DNA of 64,000 nt from positions 2,542,001 through 2,606,000 of the forward strand of contig NZ_CP009922.3 of assembly GCF_000993785.3 (NCBI RefSeq), written 5' to 3'. Below the pieces are notes generated by a model. The model had not been told where the DNA came from. It saw only the letters and a program-made list of their open reading frames with translations, and made no database searches. This stretch comes from Streptomyces xiamenensis. GTDB lineage: Bacteria; Actinomycetota; Actinomycetes; Streptomycetales; Streptomycetaceae. Every line of letters starts with the position of its first letter. Position 1 is the first letter of the stretch. Of this stretch, positions 45,840 through 56,100 are shown in pieces. The position numbers were made by a program, and so were the translations under genes.

Positions 45840-46663
45840 GGCGTGACCTCCGCCGTGACCTCCACCGACGCGCCCGCCCCGCCCGGGAGTTCGGCCGGGG
45901 TGCCTACGGTGACCCCGCCCGCCGCCAGGGCCTCCCGTACGGCGGCGGCGATGGCGACCGCGCCGGGGGTGTCGCTGTGCACGCACAGCGCCGCGATGTC
46001 CCCGCCGTCCGGGGCGACCGGCACCGCGCGGCCGTTCACCGAGAGCACCGTTCCCGTCTGCGCCATCCGCAGCGCGCGCCGCGCCGCCTCGGCCGGGTCC
46101 GTGATCACGGCGCCGGGCTGGGAGCGCGGGACGAGCAGGCCCTCGTCGGTGTAGCCGCGGTCCACGAACGCCTCGGCCAGGGGCCGCACTCCGGCGATCA
46201 GCGCGCGGTCCCAGACCTCGGTGCGCGGCTGGCACAGCAGCGGCAGCTCCCGGTCGTAGAGGGTGACGGCCTCGACGATGGCCGAGGCGTGCCCGGCGTG
46301 CCGGGCCGCCGCGTTGTAGAGCGCTCCGTGGGCCTTCACATAGCTGATCCGGCTCCCGGCCAGCCGGGCGAAGACCTCCAGCGCGCCCATCTGGTACAGC
46401 AGTTCGTTGACCAGCGTGGCGGGCGGCACCTCGATGAAGCGCCGGCCGAAGCCGGCCAGGTCGCGGTAGGAGACCTGCGCGCCGATCGCGACCCCCCGGG
46501 CGGCGGCGTCCGCGCACGTGCGGCGCAGGATGTCGGGGTCCCCGGCGTGGAATCCGCAGGCGACGTTGGCGGCGGTGACCCGGTCGAGCAGCGGCCCCTC
46601 GTCGTCCGGGCCCCAGGCGCCGAAGCCTTCGCCGACATCGGTGTTGAGGGCGAGCGCGGTCAT
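45836..46663 (-). CDS. pxpA: 5-oxoprolinase subunit A (LamB/YcsF family)
   Basis: A 275-residue subunit. LNTDVGEGFGAWGPDDEGPL, VTAANVACGFHAGDPDILRR, VSYRDLAGFGRR, SYVKAHGALYN and ALCVHSDTPGAVAIAAAVRE are characteristic of PxpA. It is about 30 residues longer than typical family members because of an acidic C-terminal tail. It opens the metabolic operon, coupled to the GntR regulator upstream (4-base ATGA overlap) and pxpB downstream (GTGA). The complex converts 5-oxoproline to glutamate at the cost of ATP, recycling a damage product and nitrogen source. Confidence 0.92.
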   Translation of the reverse strand: MTALALNTDVGEGFGAWGPDDEGPLLDRVTAANVACGFHAGDPDILRRTCADAAARGVAIGAQVSYRDLAGFGRRFIEVPPATLVNELLYQMGALEVFARLAGSRISYVKAHGALYNAAARHAGHASAIVEAVTLYDRELPLLCQPRTEVWDRALIAGVRPLAEAFVDRGYTDEGLLVPRSQPGAVITDPAEAARRALRMAQTGTVLSVNGRAVPVAPDGGDIAALCVHSDTPGAVAIAAAVREALAAGGVTVGTPAELPGGAGASVEVTAEVTP

Positions 46664-47370
46664 CGGCCGGACTCCGCCCAGTAGTCCGCGATGGTGCCGC
46701 TGCTGTTCTCCCAGGCGGTGTGCAGCCCTTGCTGGCCGCCGTCGATGTGGGCGGTGATCTGCCGGGCGAGTTCGGCGGCGTCGCCGTCGGCCAGTGCCTG
46801 GACCATGGCGGCGTGTTCGCTCTGGACGCGGTCGTAGGCGCAGGTGCCGTGCACGTAGAACCGCGAGTACGGCTCCAGGCGGTGGTACATCTGCGCGATG
46901 ATCTCGTAGCGCAGCGGCAGCCGGGAGAGCCGGTACATGTCGAGGTGGAAGGCGAGGTTGGTACGGGACCAGGAGTCCGCGCCGGTCTCGGCGACGCGGT
47001 CCATGCGGTCCACCATCTCCTCGAACCGGCTGATGTCGCGCCGCGACACGCGCTCGGCGACGTGCTCGGCGAAGCTCGGCTCGATCAGCCGGCGCAGGTT
47101 GTAGACCTCGTCGATCTCCTCCAGGTCGAGCACCGTCACGAAGGTGCCGCGGCCCGGTGTCGAGCGCAGCAGGCCCTCGCTGATCAGGGTGCGCATGGCC
47201 TCGCGCAGCGGGATGCGGCTCACGCCGAAGCGGTCGGCGAGTTCGTCCTGCACCAGGCGGTGCCCGGGCGGGTAGACGCCCTCGACCACCAGTCGGCGCA
47301 GCTCACTGGTGACGGCGTCGGCACCGCCCGCGTCACCCCGGAGAGTTCGGTCTGCTCGGCTCATGCCCAT
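46660..47370 (-). CDS. GntR/FadR-subfamily regulator (FCD domain) of the 5-oxoproline operon
   Basis: A 236-residue repressor-type protein. A winged helix-turn-helix lies near 20-80 (LVVEGVYPPGHRLVQDELAD; RFGVSRIPLREAMRTLISEG). An all-helical FCD ligand domain follows, with YNLRRLIEPSFAEHVAERVS, FHLDMYRL and EHAAMVQALADGDA. It is the first gene of the pxp operon and overlaps pxpA by four bases. A TGTATACA palindrome abuts its start codon and is a likely autoregulatory operator; there is no ribosome site, so the message may be leaderless. The ATG two codons later is an equal start candidate. 5-oxoproline or a related acid is the probable effector, by context. Confidence 0.87.
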   Translation of the reverse strand: MGMSRADRTLRGDAGGADAVTSELRRLVVEGVYPPGHRLVQDELADRFGVSRIPLREAMRTLISEGLLRSTPGRGTFVTVLDLEEIDEVYNLRRLIEPSFAEHVAERVSRRDISRFEEMVDRMDRVAETGADSWSRTNLAFHLDMYRLSRLPLRYEIIAQMYHRLEPYSRFYVHGTCAYDRVQSEHAAMVQALADGDAAELARQITAHIDGGQQGLHTAWENSSGTIADYWAESGR

Positions 47371-47380
47371 CTGTATACAG
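47371..47380. promoter_or_regulatory. GntR-type operator/-10 overlap at the pxp operon start
   Basis: CTGTATACAG is a perfect 10-base palindrome directly before the regulator ATG. On the minus strand TATACA also fits a -10 element, so a bound regulator would block its own promoter. The rest of the 391-base gap to the NRPS gene holds a hairpin at 47584-47605 and no gene. Confidence 0.55.
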
Positions 47381-47583
47381 TGAATACGCCGAGTTGCGAT
47401 ACGGGTCGACCGGAGTTGATCGGGGATTTACCCGGCCGAAACCGGGCTTACCCCGCGCGCCCCGCCTCCCGGCCGGCTGCGACGGGCGTACGACCGGCGC
47501 ACATGACCGTCCGCAGCCGTCCCCTGACCGTTCGGTGACCGCCCCCGGGCGGGCGTCGGCCACTTCCTCGCAGGTCACCGGCG

Positions 47584-47605
47584 CCCGGCCCGCCGCCGGG
47601 CCGGG
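47584..47605. other. Hairpin in the leader region of the NRPS-PKS cluster
   Basis: CCCGGCCCG (47584-47592) and CGGGCCGGG (47597-47605) form a perfect 9-bp stem with a 4-base loop. It lies about 155 bases before the first NRPS start, between divergent operons. It may insulate the cluster or be part of its leader; I cannot tell which. Confidence 0.4.
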
Positions 47606-47761
47606 GCCACACATCCGCCACGGTGTGCACGGATTGCCAACATGTTGTCGCTGATCGTCAATGCCTGCACGGGTACTCCTCATGCAGACTCCCGGAGTTG
47701 GGTGCCTCCCGGGCCGATCGGCTCACTCGAATCGCATGTCTCACAGAGGGTCAGACTGCGC

Positions 47762-49444
47762 ATGTCTGTTTCCACGCCACCGTCCGTTTCCACACCCCGG
47801 ACCACCTGGTACGGGGCGACGCCGGCCCAGCAGGGCATCTGGATCCTCGACCGGATCGAGCGCCTGCGCCCGACCTATCTCATCCCCTCGGTCCTGGAGT
47901 TCACCGGCCCCGTGGACCATCAGGCACTCACCGGGGCCACCCGCGCCACCCTCGCCCGTTACCCCGCCCTGCGCTCCCGGTTCCGGCTGGACACCCGGCA
48001 CCGCCGGGTCGAGTACCGCACCGACGGAGCGCCCGCGGAGGTCGGCTTCATCGACGCGGTCGCCGAGGAGTGGACGGCACAGGAACTGGCCGCCCTCATC
48101 GAGGCGCTGTGCTACACCCCGTTCGACCTCGGCGCCGAGGCACCGGCCCGCGCCGAGATCATCCGCACCGGTACGGAGACGACCCTCCTCGTCCTCACCG
48201 TGCACCACATCGTCTTCGACGCGACCTCCCGGGAACTCGTCCTGGACGAGATCACCGGCCGCTACCGCGCGGCGGTCCTGGGCACGCCCTTCACCCCGCG
48301 CCGCGCCGTCCACCCGGACGAGGTGCGGCCGGCCGCCCCGGCGGCGGACCTGGCCGAGCGGGTGAGCGAGGCCGCCGCCCGCCTGCGGGGCGCCCCCACC
48401 ACCGTGGACCTGCCCTACGCCCGTGACCCGCACGGCGACCTGCCCATGCTGGGCGGCTGGCAGCGCACCACGCTCGACGCCGGCACCACCGAGCGGGTGA
48501 CCGAGGCCGCCGCCCGTGAGGGATGCACCCCGTTCATGACGGGGGTGGCGCTGCTCGCCGGGGCGCTCGCCCGGCGCGGCGAGCAGCGCGACTTCCTGTT
48601 CGCCGTCGTCTGGCCCGGCCGGGACGACCCGGCCTCCGCCGAGGTCGTCGGGATGTTCATGTCGACGCTGATCCTGCGGGTCGGCCTCACCGCGACCACC
48701 ACCTGGCGCGAACTCCTGGCCACCGCACGGACCGCGGGCATGGAGACCTTCATCGACTGCGACGTCCCGCTGGACGCGCTCGCCGCCGAACTCGACGCCG
48801 ACCGCGAGGTGGGCCGGCTCCCCCTGTCCCCCGTCCTGGTCAACATGGCCGACAGCCCCGGCACCGTCGCCCTCGCCCCCGGCGTGCGGGGCCGCTACCG
48901 GCCGCTGGAACCCCAGTACAGCAAGTGGGACCTGGCCCTGTTCGTCCATCTCGACGAGGAGGACGGCGAGCGTCCCCGGCTGGGCTTCTCCCTCGACCAC
49001 CCGGCGGCGCTGTTCGACGACGCCGCCATCAACGACCTGCTCACGGCACTGCGACGCGGTGCCGCCGATCTCGCACACGACCCGGAGGACCTGGTGCTGA
49101 AGCCCGCGGCGGAAGACAAAGTCAACGACCCGGCTGCCCGGCTGGAGATGGTGCGCGCGGTGTGGTGCGAGGTGCTCGGCACCGACCACGTCACCGACGA
49201 CATCAGCTTCTTCGACGCCGGCGGCGACTCGCTGCGCCTGGTCGTCCTGGTGGAACGGCTGCGCGAGGTGTCCGGGCGGATGGTGAAGACCGTGGACCTC
49301 TTCCGGGCCGGCACCGTGCGCGGCCAGGCCGATCTGCTGGCCACCCTGGGCACCACCGGCGACGGGAACGGCGGCGGTGGCAGCGCGCGCGACCGGCTGC
49401 TCGGCGCGGTGCGGCAGCAGAAGGCGGCCGGACCGCAGGGCTAG
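47762..49444 (+). CDS. NRPS condensation domain-carrier protein (C-PCP), no adenylation domain
   Basis: A 560-residue NRPS protein. The condensation domain spans about 15-440, with WYGATPAQQGIWILDRIERL and the catalytic HHIVFDA near 149-155; the usual final Gly of HHxxxDG is Ala here. A carrier domain ends the protein (FFDAGGDSLRLVVLVERLRE, Ser near 491). There is no adenylation domain, so the carrier must be loaded in trans, probably by the next protein. A C domain at the front of a line often joins an acyl starter to the first amino acid. I chose the ATG at 47762, with GAGGG upstream; a longer reading lacks homology. It opens a same-strand cluster. Confidence 0.85.
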   Translation: MSVSTPPSVSTPRTTWYGATPAQQGIWILDRIERLRPTYLIPSVLEFTGPVDHQALTGATRATLARYPALRSRFRLDTRHRRVEYRTDGAPAEVGFIDAVAEEWTAQELAALIEALCYTPFDLGAEAPARAEIIRTGTETTLLVLTVHHIVFDATSRELVLDEITGRYRAAVLGTPFTPRRAVHPDEVRPAAPAADLAERVSEAAARLRGAPTTVDLPYARDPHGDLPMLGGWQRTTLDAGTTERVTEAAAREGCTPFMTGVALLAGALARRGEQRDFLFAVVWPGRDDPASAEVVGMFMSTLILRVGLTATTTWRELLATARTAGMETFIDCDVPLDALAAELDADREVGRLPLSPVLVNMADSPGTVALAPGVRGRYRPLEPQYSKWDLALFVHLDEEDGERPRLGFSLDHPAALFDDAAINDLLTALRRGAADLAHDPEDLVLKPAAEDKVNDPAARLEMVRAVWCEVLGTDHVTDDISFFDAGGDSLRLVVLVERLREVSGRMVKTVDLFRAGTVRGQADLLATLGTTGDGNGGGGSARDRLLGAVRQQKAAGPQG

Positions 49445-49645
49445 TTCCTGTCCGGCGGATGCCCGCGGGCCCGCCCGGGAGCTCCTCCCGTGGCGGCTCC
49501 GCGGCCCCCGTACGCCCGTCCCCACCCGCCCGTCACCGACCGTCCGCCCCGACCTCGTTCCCCTCTCGCCTGTGGCCCCGGCGGCCGTGCCCGGCCGCGC
49601 GCGGGCGGGCCGCGGCGGGAATCCGGCTCGCCCTGGAGAGAAAAG

Positions 49646-52600
49646 ATGTCGCTTGATGCGTGCGCGATCGCCGTTCTCGGACCGGACACCGACCCGGGAA
49701 CCTTCACCGACCACAGCTTTCTGGCCCTCGGCGGTGATTCGCTGCGCGCCATGAGACTGGCCGCCCTGGCGCGCGAACGCCTGGGCGTACGGCTGTCGTT
49801 GTCGGCGCTGCTGGACCGGACCCCGCTCGCCGGGGTGTTCGCCGAGGCGGTGGCCGCCGCCCCGCCCGGCGGCCCCGTCACCGCCGCCCCGGAAACCGAC
49901 GCGGCGCAACCGGTGCCCGCCGCCCTCTCCCCGGCGCAGCGCGGGATGTGGCTCATCGAACGGCTCACCGGAGACTCCCCGTACCACCTGGTCTTCGTCT
50001 GCCACGTCACCGCAGGCCGGCTGGAGGCGGCCCCGCTGGCCGCCGCGCTCGCGCAGACGGCCGCCCGCCATCCCGGCCTGCGCACCGTCTACCGCGAACA
50101 CGACGACGAGGCCGTGCCCGAGGTCCTCGCCGACCACACGCCCGAGGTCGAGACCCTCACCCTGGGCCCGTCCACCACGGACACCGCCGGGACGGAGGCG
50201 GCGGTGCGGCGGGCCGCCGAGGAGTTCGGCCGGCGCCCCTTCGACCTCGCCGCCGCCCCCGCCCACCGCTACCTGCTGATCGAGGACGGCACCGGCGGGC
50301 AGGCGCTGGTGCTGACGGCCCACCACATGGTGCTGGACGGCTGGTCCGTCGGCCTGCTCCTGGAGGAGGTCATCGCCCGGTACGGCGCGCTGACCGCCGG
50401 CACCCCCGCGCCGTCCGCCGAGCCCGGCGTGGCGCCCCAGGCGCTCGCCCGCCACCAGGCCGCCGCCCGCGACGGCGGCGACTGGGAGCGGCAGGCCGAG
50501 TTCTGGGTCAAGCACCTGGACGGGGTGCCCACCGTGCTGGAGGTGCCGGCCGACCGGCCGCGCCCCGCACTCCAGGACCCCGCCGGTGCCCGCGCCCCGC
50601 TGGATCTGGGGGCCGCCGCCAGCGAGGCCGTCGCCGCCCGGGCCCGCGAGGCGGGCGTCACCCCGTTCGCGTTGCTGCTCGCCGCCTTCGCGCTGACCCT
50701 CGCCCGCCGCACCGGGGTCCGCTCCCTGCTCGTGGGGGTGCCGCTCACCGGCCGGGACACCAGCGAACTGGAGAAGCTGGTCGCGGTCGCCGGCAATCTG
50801 GTGCCGGTCCGCGTCGACGTGGACGACGACGCGAGTGTCGACGACTACCTCCGGTCCGTCCACCACTCACTCGGCCTCGCCATCGACGCCGGGGGGCTGC
50901 CCTTCGAGGAACTCGCCTCCCGGCTGGGCGTGGAACGCGCCCTGGGCCACCACCCCCTGGTGCAGGTCTCCTTCGGAATGCACGACCAGCTGGTGCCGCA
51001 GCGGCTGCGCACCGCGGACGTCGAACTGCGGGTCGAGGAGGCGCACGGCGGCGGGGCCCAGTTCGATCTGTCGCTGCTGATCGGCCGGTCCGATCCCACG
51101 CTGGCCGGCCATCTGGAGTACGCCACCGGGGTGTTCGACGCGGCCGAGGTTGAAGGGCTGCTCGCCGACCTGACCGCCGCCGTCGCCGGCCTCACCTCCG
51201 ACGGCGGCACCCCGCTGGCCGACGTGCGCTGCCTGGCACCGGAACGCCGCGCGCTCCTGGAGCGGCTCAACGACGTACGGCGCGACTTCCCGGCCCGCTC
51301 CGTCGACGCGCTGTTCCGCGCGACCGCCGCCCGCACCCCCGACGCGATCGCGGTACGGGACGGCGCCACCGAACTGACCTACCGCGCGCTGGCGCAGGCC
51401 GCCGACGAGCAGACGCGGCGGTTGCGCCGGGCCGGGGTACGGCCGGGCGACCGGGTCCTGGTGGCGCTGCCCCGCTCCGCCGCCGAGGCCGTCGCCCTGC
51501 TGGGCGTGGCCGCCGCCGGTGCCGCCTACGTCGGCGTCGACCTGGACCAGGCGTCCGAACACACCGCGCGGATCGTCGACGCCGCCGCGCCCCGGGTCGC
51601 GCTCGCCACCCCGCGGGACGCGCCCCGGCTGGCCGCGCTCGGCGTGCCCACCGCCCCGGCCTGGGACCCGTCCTCCCCACCGGAGGACACCGGTACCGAC
51701 GGCGACGGCGACGGGGCGGCGGACGGCGGGCCGTCGCCGGTGACGGACGACCAGCCGGTGTACGTGGCGTTCACCTCCGGCTCCACCGGCCGCCCCAAGG
51801 GCGTACAGGTGCCCCACCGCGCCGTCGTACGCCTGGTGCACGAGGCGGACTTCGTCCGGCTGGGCCCGGGGGAACGCGTGCTGCGCCTCTCCCCGCTCGC
51901 CTTCGACGCCTCCACGCTGGAGATCTGGGGCGCCCTGCTGAGCGGCGCCACCCTGGAGGTGCTGCCGCCCGGCCTGCCTGCCCCCACCGATCTGGGGGAG
52001 TTCCTGGCCGAGCGCGGGGTGACCGTCGCCTGGCTGACCGCCGGGCTGTTCCGGCTCGTCGAGGAGTTCGCCGCCGACACGCTGGGCGGGCTGCGGCAAT
52101 TGCTCACCGGCGGGGACGTGGTGCCGCACGAGCACGTCGCGCGCCTGCTGCGCCGCCACCCGGGGCTGGAGATCACCAACGGCTACGGCCCGACCGAGAA
52201 CACCACCTTCACCACCACCCACACCGTGCGCACCCCCGAGGAGGCCGACGGGCCGCTGCCCATCGGCACCCCGGTGCCCGGCACCCGGGTGTACGTCCTG
52301 GACGACCGGCGCCGGCTGGTCCCGCCCGGCGGCGTCGGCGAGCTGTACACCGGCGGCGCCGGCCTGGCGGACGGCTATCTGCACGACGAGGCCGAGACCG
52401 CCCGCGCGTTCGGCGCCTTCTCCCCCGACGTGCCCGAGCGCCTCTACCGCACCGGTGACCTGGTGCGGGTGGACGGCGGCGGCCGGGTGCGGTTCCTCGG
52501 CCGGCGCGACAGCCAGGTGAAGCTGCGCGGCTACCGCGTCGAACTCAGCGCCATCAGCGACGAACTGACCCGGGCCCCGGGCGTGCGCGACGCCGTCGTG

Positions 52601-53125
52601 GCCGTCACCGAGGGGGACAGCGCGGGCAAGCAGCTGATCGCCGCCGTCGTGCCCGAACCGGGAACCATCCCCGACACCGCGCGGCTGCGGGATCTGCTGG
52701 CGCAGCGGCTGCCGTCGTACATGGTGCCGGTGCTGTGGGCCGTCCTGGACCGGGTGCCCCTGACCCCCAACGGCAAGGTGGACCGGCGCGCCCTGGCCGC
52801 CGCCGCGGGACCGGCCGGGACAACGGCGCCGCCCGCGCCGTCCACCACCCCGGCCCCCGTCTCCGGGCCCGGGTTCGGGGAAGTGGCCGCCGTCTTCGCC
52901 GAGTCGCTGCGCGACAAGGCGGTCGACCCGGCCCCCGGCACCGACTTCTTCCGGGCCGGCGGCAACTCACTGGCCGCCGTGCGCCTGGTGCGGCTGGTAC
53001 GCGACCGCTTCGGCGTCTCCGTACCGCTGCGCGACTTCCTGCGCACGCCCACTCCCGAAGGGCTGCACCGGCTGGTGACGGACGCCGCCGCGGAGCCCGC
53101 CGGCGGTCCGGCGCGGGGGCGGTGA
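49646..53125 (+). CDS. NRPS PCP-C-A-PCP
   Basis: A 1159-residue NRPS. Residues 1-75 are a carrier domain (FLALGGDSLRAMRLAALARE, Ser about 32). The C domain (about 90-510) has HHMVLDGW near 226. The A domain (about 540-1040) has AFTSGSTGRPKG near 710, FDASTLEIWGALLSGA, NGYGPTENTTFTTTHTV and LTPNGKVDRR. A second carrier has FFRAGGNSLAAVRLVRLVRD near 1105. Hand alignment to GrsA gives a specificity code near DALLLGGTFK, close to the Val-type DAFWIGGTFK. Valine or another branched aliphatic residue is therefore the best guess. GGAGAG precedes the ATG. The stop is two bases before the PKS start. This is the only A domain in the cluster. Confidence 0.9.
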   Translation: MSLDACAIAVLGPDTDPGTFTDHSFLALGGDSLRAMRLAALARERLGVRLSLSALLDRTPLAGVFAEAVAAAPPGGPVTAAPETDAAQPVPAALSPAQRGMWLIERLTGDSPYHLVFVCHVTAGRLEAAPLAAALAQTAARHPGLRTVYREHDDEAVPEVLADHTPEVETLTLGPSTTDTAGTEAAVRRAAEEFGRRPFDLAAAPAHRYLLIEDGTGGQALVLTAHHMVLDGWSVGLLLEEVIARYGALTAGTPAPSAEPGVAPQALARHQAAARDGGDWERQAEFWVKHLDGVPTVLEVPADRPRPALQDPAGARAPLDLGAAASEAVAARAREAGVTPFALLLAAFALTLARRTGVRSLLVGVPLTGRDTSELEKLVAVAGNLVPVRVDVDDDASVDDYLRSVHHSLGLAIDAGGLPFEELASRLGVERALGHHPLVQVSFGMHDQLVPQRLRTADVELRVEEAHGGGAQFDLSLLIGRSDPTLAGHLEYATGVFDAAEVEGLLADLTAAVAGLTSDGGTPLADVRCLAPERRALLERLNDVRRDFPARSVDALFRATAARTPDAIAVRDGATELTYRALAQAADEQTRRLRRAGVRPGDRVLVALPRSAAEAVALLGVAAAGAAYVGVDLDQASEHTARIVDAAAPRVALATPRDAPRLAALGVPTAPAWDPSSPPEDTGTDGDGDGAADGGPSPVTDDQPVYVAFTSGSTGRPKGVQVPHRAVVRLVHEADFVRLGPGERVLRLSPLAFDASTLEIWGALLSGATLEVLPPGLPAPTDLGEFLAERGVTVAWLTAGLFRLVEEFAADTLGGLRQLLTGGDVVPHEHVARLLRRHPGLEITNGYGPTENTTFTTTHTVRTPEEADGPLPIGTPVPGTRVYVLDDRRRLVPPGGVGELYTGGAGLADGYLHDEAETARAFGAFSPDVPERLYRTGDLVRVDGGGRVRFLGRRDSQVKLRGYRVELSAISDELTRAPGVRDAVVAVTEGDSAGKQLIAAVVPEPGTIPDTARLRDLLAQRLPSYMVPVLWAVLDRVPLTPNGKVDRRALAAAAGPAGTTAPPAPSTTPAPVSGPGFGEVAAVFAESLRDKAVDPAPGTDFFRAGGNSLAAVRLVRLVRDRFGVSVPLRDFLRTPTPEGLHRLVTDAAAEPAGGPARGR

Positions 53126-53127
53126 CC

Positions 53128-56100
53128 ATGGACACCCACGAGCCGCTGGCCGTCGTCGGCATGGCCTGCCGCCTCCCCGGCGCGCCCACCGTCGGCGCCT
53201 ACTGGGCCGCGCTGCGCGCCGGTACGGAGGGCATCACCCGCTTCCGGATCGAGGACCTGCTGGCGGCCGGCGCCGACCCCGAACGGGTCCGGCACCCGGA
53301 CTTCGTGCCGGCCATGGGCGTGCTGGACGGCGCCACCGACTTCGACTGGTCCCACTTCGGCTACAGCCGGGCCGAGGCCGCCGGGATCGACCCGCAGCAG
53401 CGGGTGTTCCTGGAGGCCGCCGCGACCGCGCTGGACGACGCCGCGCTGGATCCCACCCGCTTCCCGGGCCGGATCGGGGTGTACGGCGGCGCCGACCAGG
53501 TCGGCGCGGACGACAGCCCCCACGACGGCGACGAGATGGGGGAGCTGGCCCGCTTCATCGGGCGCGAACGCGACTTCCTGGCCACCCGGGTCGCCTACAA
53601 GCTCGGACTGCGCGGCCCGGCGGTCACCGTGCAGACCGCCTGCTCCACCTCGCTGACCGCCGTGCACCTGGCCGCCGCCGCGCTGCGCGCCGGGGAGTGC
53701 GACGCCGCGCTGGCCGGCGGCGTCGCCGTCGCCGACCGGCGCGACCGGGGCTACCGCTACGAGCCGGGCGGCATCCTGTCGCCCGACGGCCACTGCCGCC
53801 CCTTCGACGCCGACGCGGCGGGGACCGTGCCCAGCGAGGGCGTCGGGGTGGTCGTCCTGCGGCGGCTGGCCGACGCCCTGCGCGACGGCGACCGGATCGC
53901 CGCCGTGCTCATGGGCTCGGCGATCAACAACGACGGCGCCGAGAAGATGGGCTACACCGCGCCCTCCGTCTCGGGCCAGAGCGAGGTCATCCGGCACGCC
54001 CAGCGGATGGCCGGCGTCGACCCGGCCGACCTCGACTACATCGAGGCGCACGGGACAGCCACCCCGATCGGCGATCCCGTCGAGGTGCAGGCGCTCACCG
54101 ACGCGTTCGGCCCGGCCGGCGGCTCGGACACCGGCTGGTGCCGGCTCGGTGCGGTCAAGAGCAATCTGGGCCACACCGGTTCGGCCGCCGGCGTGGCCGG
54201 GCTCATCAAGACGGTGCTCATGCTGGAGCGCGGCGAACTCGTGCCCACCGTGCACTACCGGCGCCCCAACCCGCTCCAGGAGCTGGAGACCACACCGTTC
54301 CTGGTCGCCGACCGGCACCAGCCGTGGCCCGAACGGGGCGTGCGCCTCGCCGCCGTCAGCTCCTTCGGCGTCGGCGGCACCAACGCGCACGTCATCCTCG
54401 GGCAGCCGCCGCACCGTCCCCGGCCGGCGGCCGGCCGGGGCGCCCGGGCGCTCACCCTGTCCGCCGCCACCCCCGGGGCGCTGGAGACCACGGGCACCCA
54501 GCTCGCGGCACTGCTGCGTGAGGAGCCGGACGCCGATCTCGCCGAGGTCGCCCGGTCACTGACGGAGCGGCGGGCCCACCGGCACCGCCGTACCGTGGTC
54601 GCCGACTCGGCCGCCGAGGCCGCCGAGTTGCTGGCCGCGCCCGCCGCGCCGTCCTCCGGGGCGGCCACCGGCCGGCCCGCGATCGCGTTCCTCTTCCCCG
54701 GGCACGGCCCCCTCTCCTACGCGGCCGGGGCGAGCGCGTACCGGCTGCTGCCGGGCTTCCGCGACCACTTCGACGCGCTGTCCGCGCACGTGCGCGCCAC
54801 CCACGGCATCGACCTGGGCCCGGTGGTGGACGAACGGGCCGCCGAGCCGGGCTGGTTCTCCGACCTCACCCACCACCACCTGGGCCTGTTCGCCCTCGGC
54901 CACGCCCTGGGCCGGCAGCTCCTCGACTGGGGCGTGCGGCCGGTGGCGATGCTCGGCAACAGCGTCGGCGAGTACGCGCCCGCCGCCCTGGCCGGGCTGT
55001 GGGAACCCACCGTCGCCGCCGACCTGGTGCACCGACGGGCCGCCGCCATGGCCGACACCGCCCCCGGCGGTATGGCGGCCGTGCACGCGCCGTACGAGGA
55101 GGTCGCGGCGCGGCTGCGGCCCGGCGACGAGGTCACCGTGGCCGTCCTGGGCGCCGGGGCCGTGGTGCTGTCTGGCCCCGAGGAGGCGATGGACCGGCTG
55201 CTGGCCGGGGACGCCCTGGCGGGCCTGGACGTGCGGCGGCTCGACATCCGGCAGGCGTCGCACTGCGCGGCGATGGAACCGGCGGCCGAGGCGCTCGCGA
55301 AGGCCGTCGCCACCGCCCCGAACGCCGCGCCCGGCCTGCGCTTCGTCTCCAACACCACCGGTGCCTTCGCCGATCCGGGCGCGGTGCGCGGCAGCGACTA
55401 CTGGTCCGAACAGCTGCGGCGCCCCGTACGGCTGGCCGACGCGGTCGGCACCCTGCTGGCGGCCGGCTGCGACACCTTCGTCGAACTCGGCCCCGGCACC
55501 TCGATGCTGGGCACCGTGCGCCGGCACCCCGACTGGCCGGCCGGGCACCGTACGGTCCCGATGCTCGGCCGCGAGGAGGACGCCGCCCGAGGGATACCGG
55601 CCGCCCTCGGCGCGCTGTGGGAGTGCGGCGTGGACGAGGTACGGCAGGCGCTGCTCGACCTCGACCTGGCGGACGGCGGCCGGGCCACGCGCCGTTCACT
55701 GCCCGGCCACCCCTTCGCCCGGGTGAGCCCGCAGGCCGCGCCGGAGCCGGGGCCCCGGCCGGCGGCCGCCCCCACCGGAGCGCGTACCACCCCGGTCACC
55801 GGCCGGACCCGGATCCTGGCCGCCGTCGAGGAACTGTGGTGCGCCGCGCTCGGCGTGCCCCGGGCAGCGGAGGGCGACCACTTCTTCCGGCTGGGCGGCG
55901 AGTCGCTGATGGCCGTCCAGCTGCTGACCCGGGTACGGGAACGGACGGGGATCGCCGTCCCGGTGGCCGAGTTCACCGCGCACCCGACGTTCGGCACCCT
56001 GCTGGCCCACGCGGCGGCGCAACCCGACCCGGAACCGGAACCGGTCACCGTCGCGCCCGCCCCGGGCCCCGGCCCGGTGACGGTGGTGACCCTGGCCTCC

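Noticed and set aside
45171..46517. 448-aa fused frame containing pxpB
   Set aside because: The first ~225 residues are an Arg/Gly-rich shadow of pxpA in another frame. PxpB homology begins only after the GTG at 45839.
47371..47761. A gene in the leader region of the NRPS-PKS cluster
   Set aside because: Short open frames there have no ribosome site, no recognisable motif and no coupling to neighbours; the region is better read as divergent promoters plus a hairpin.
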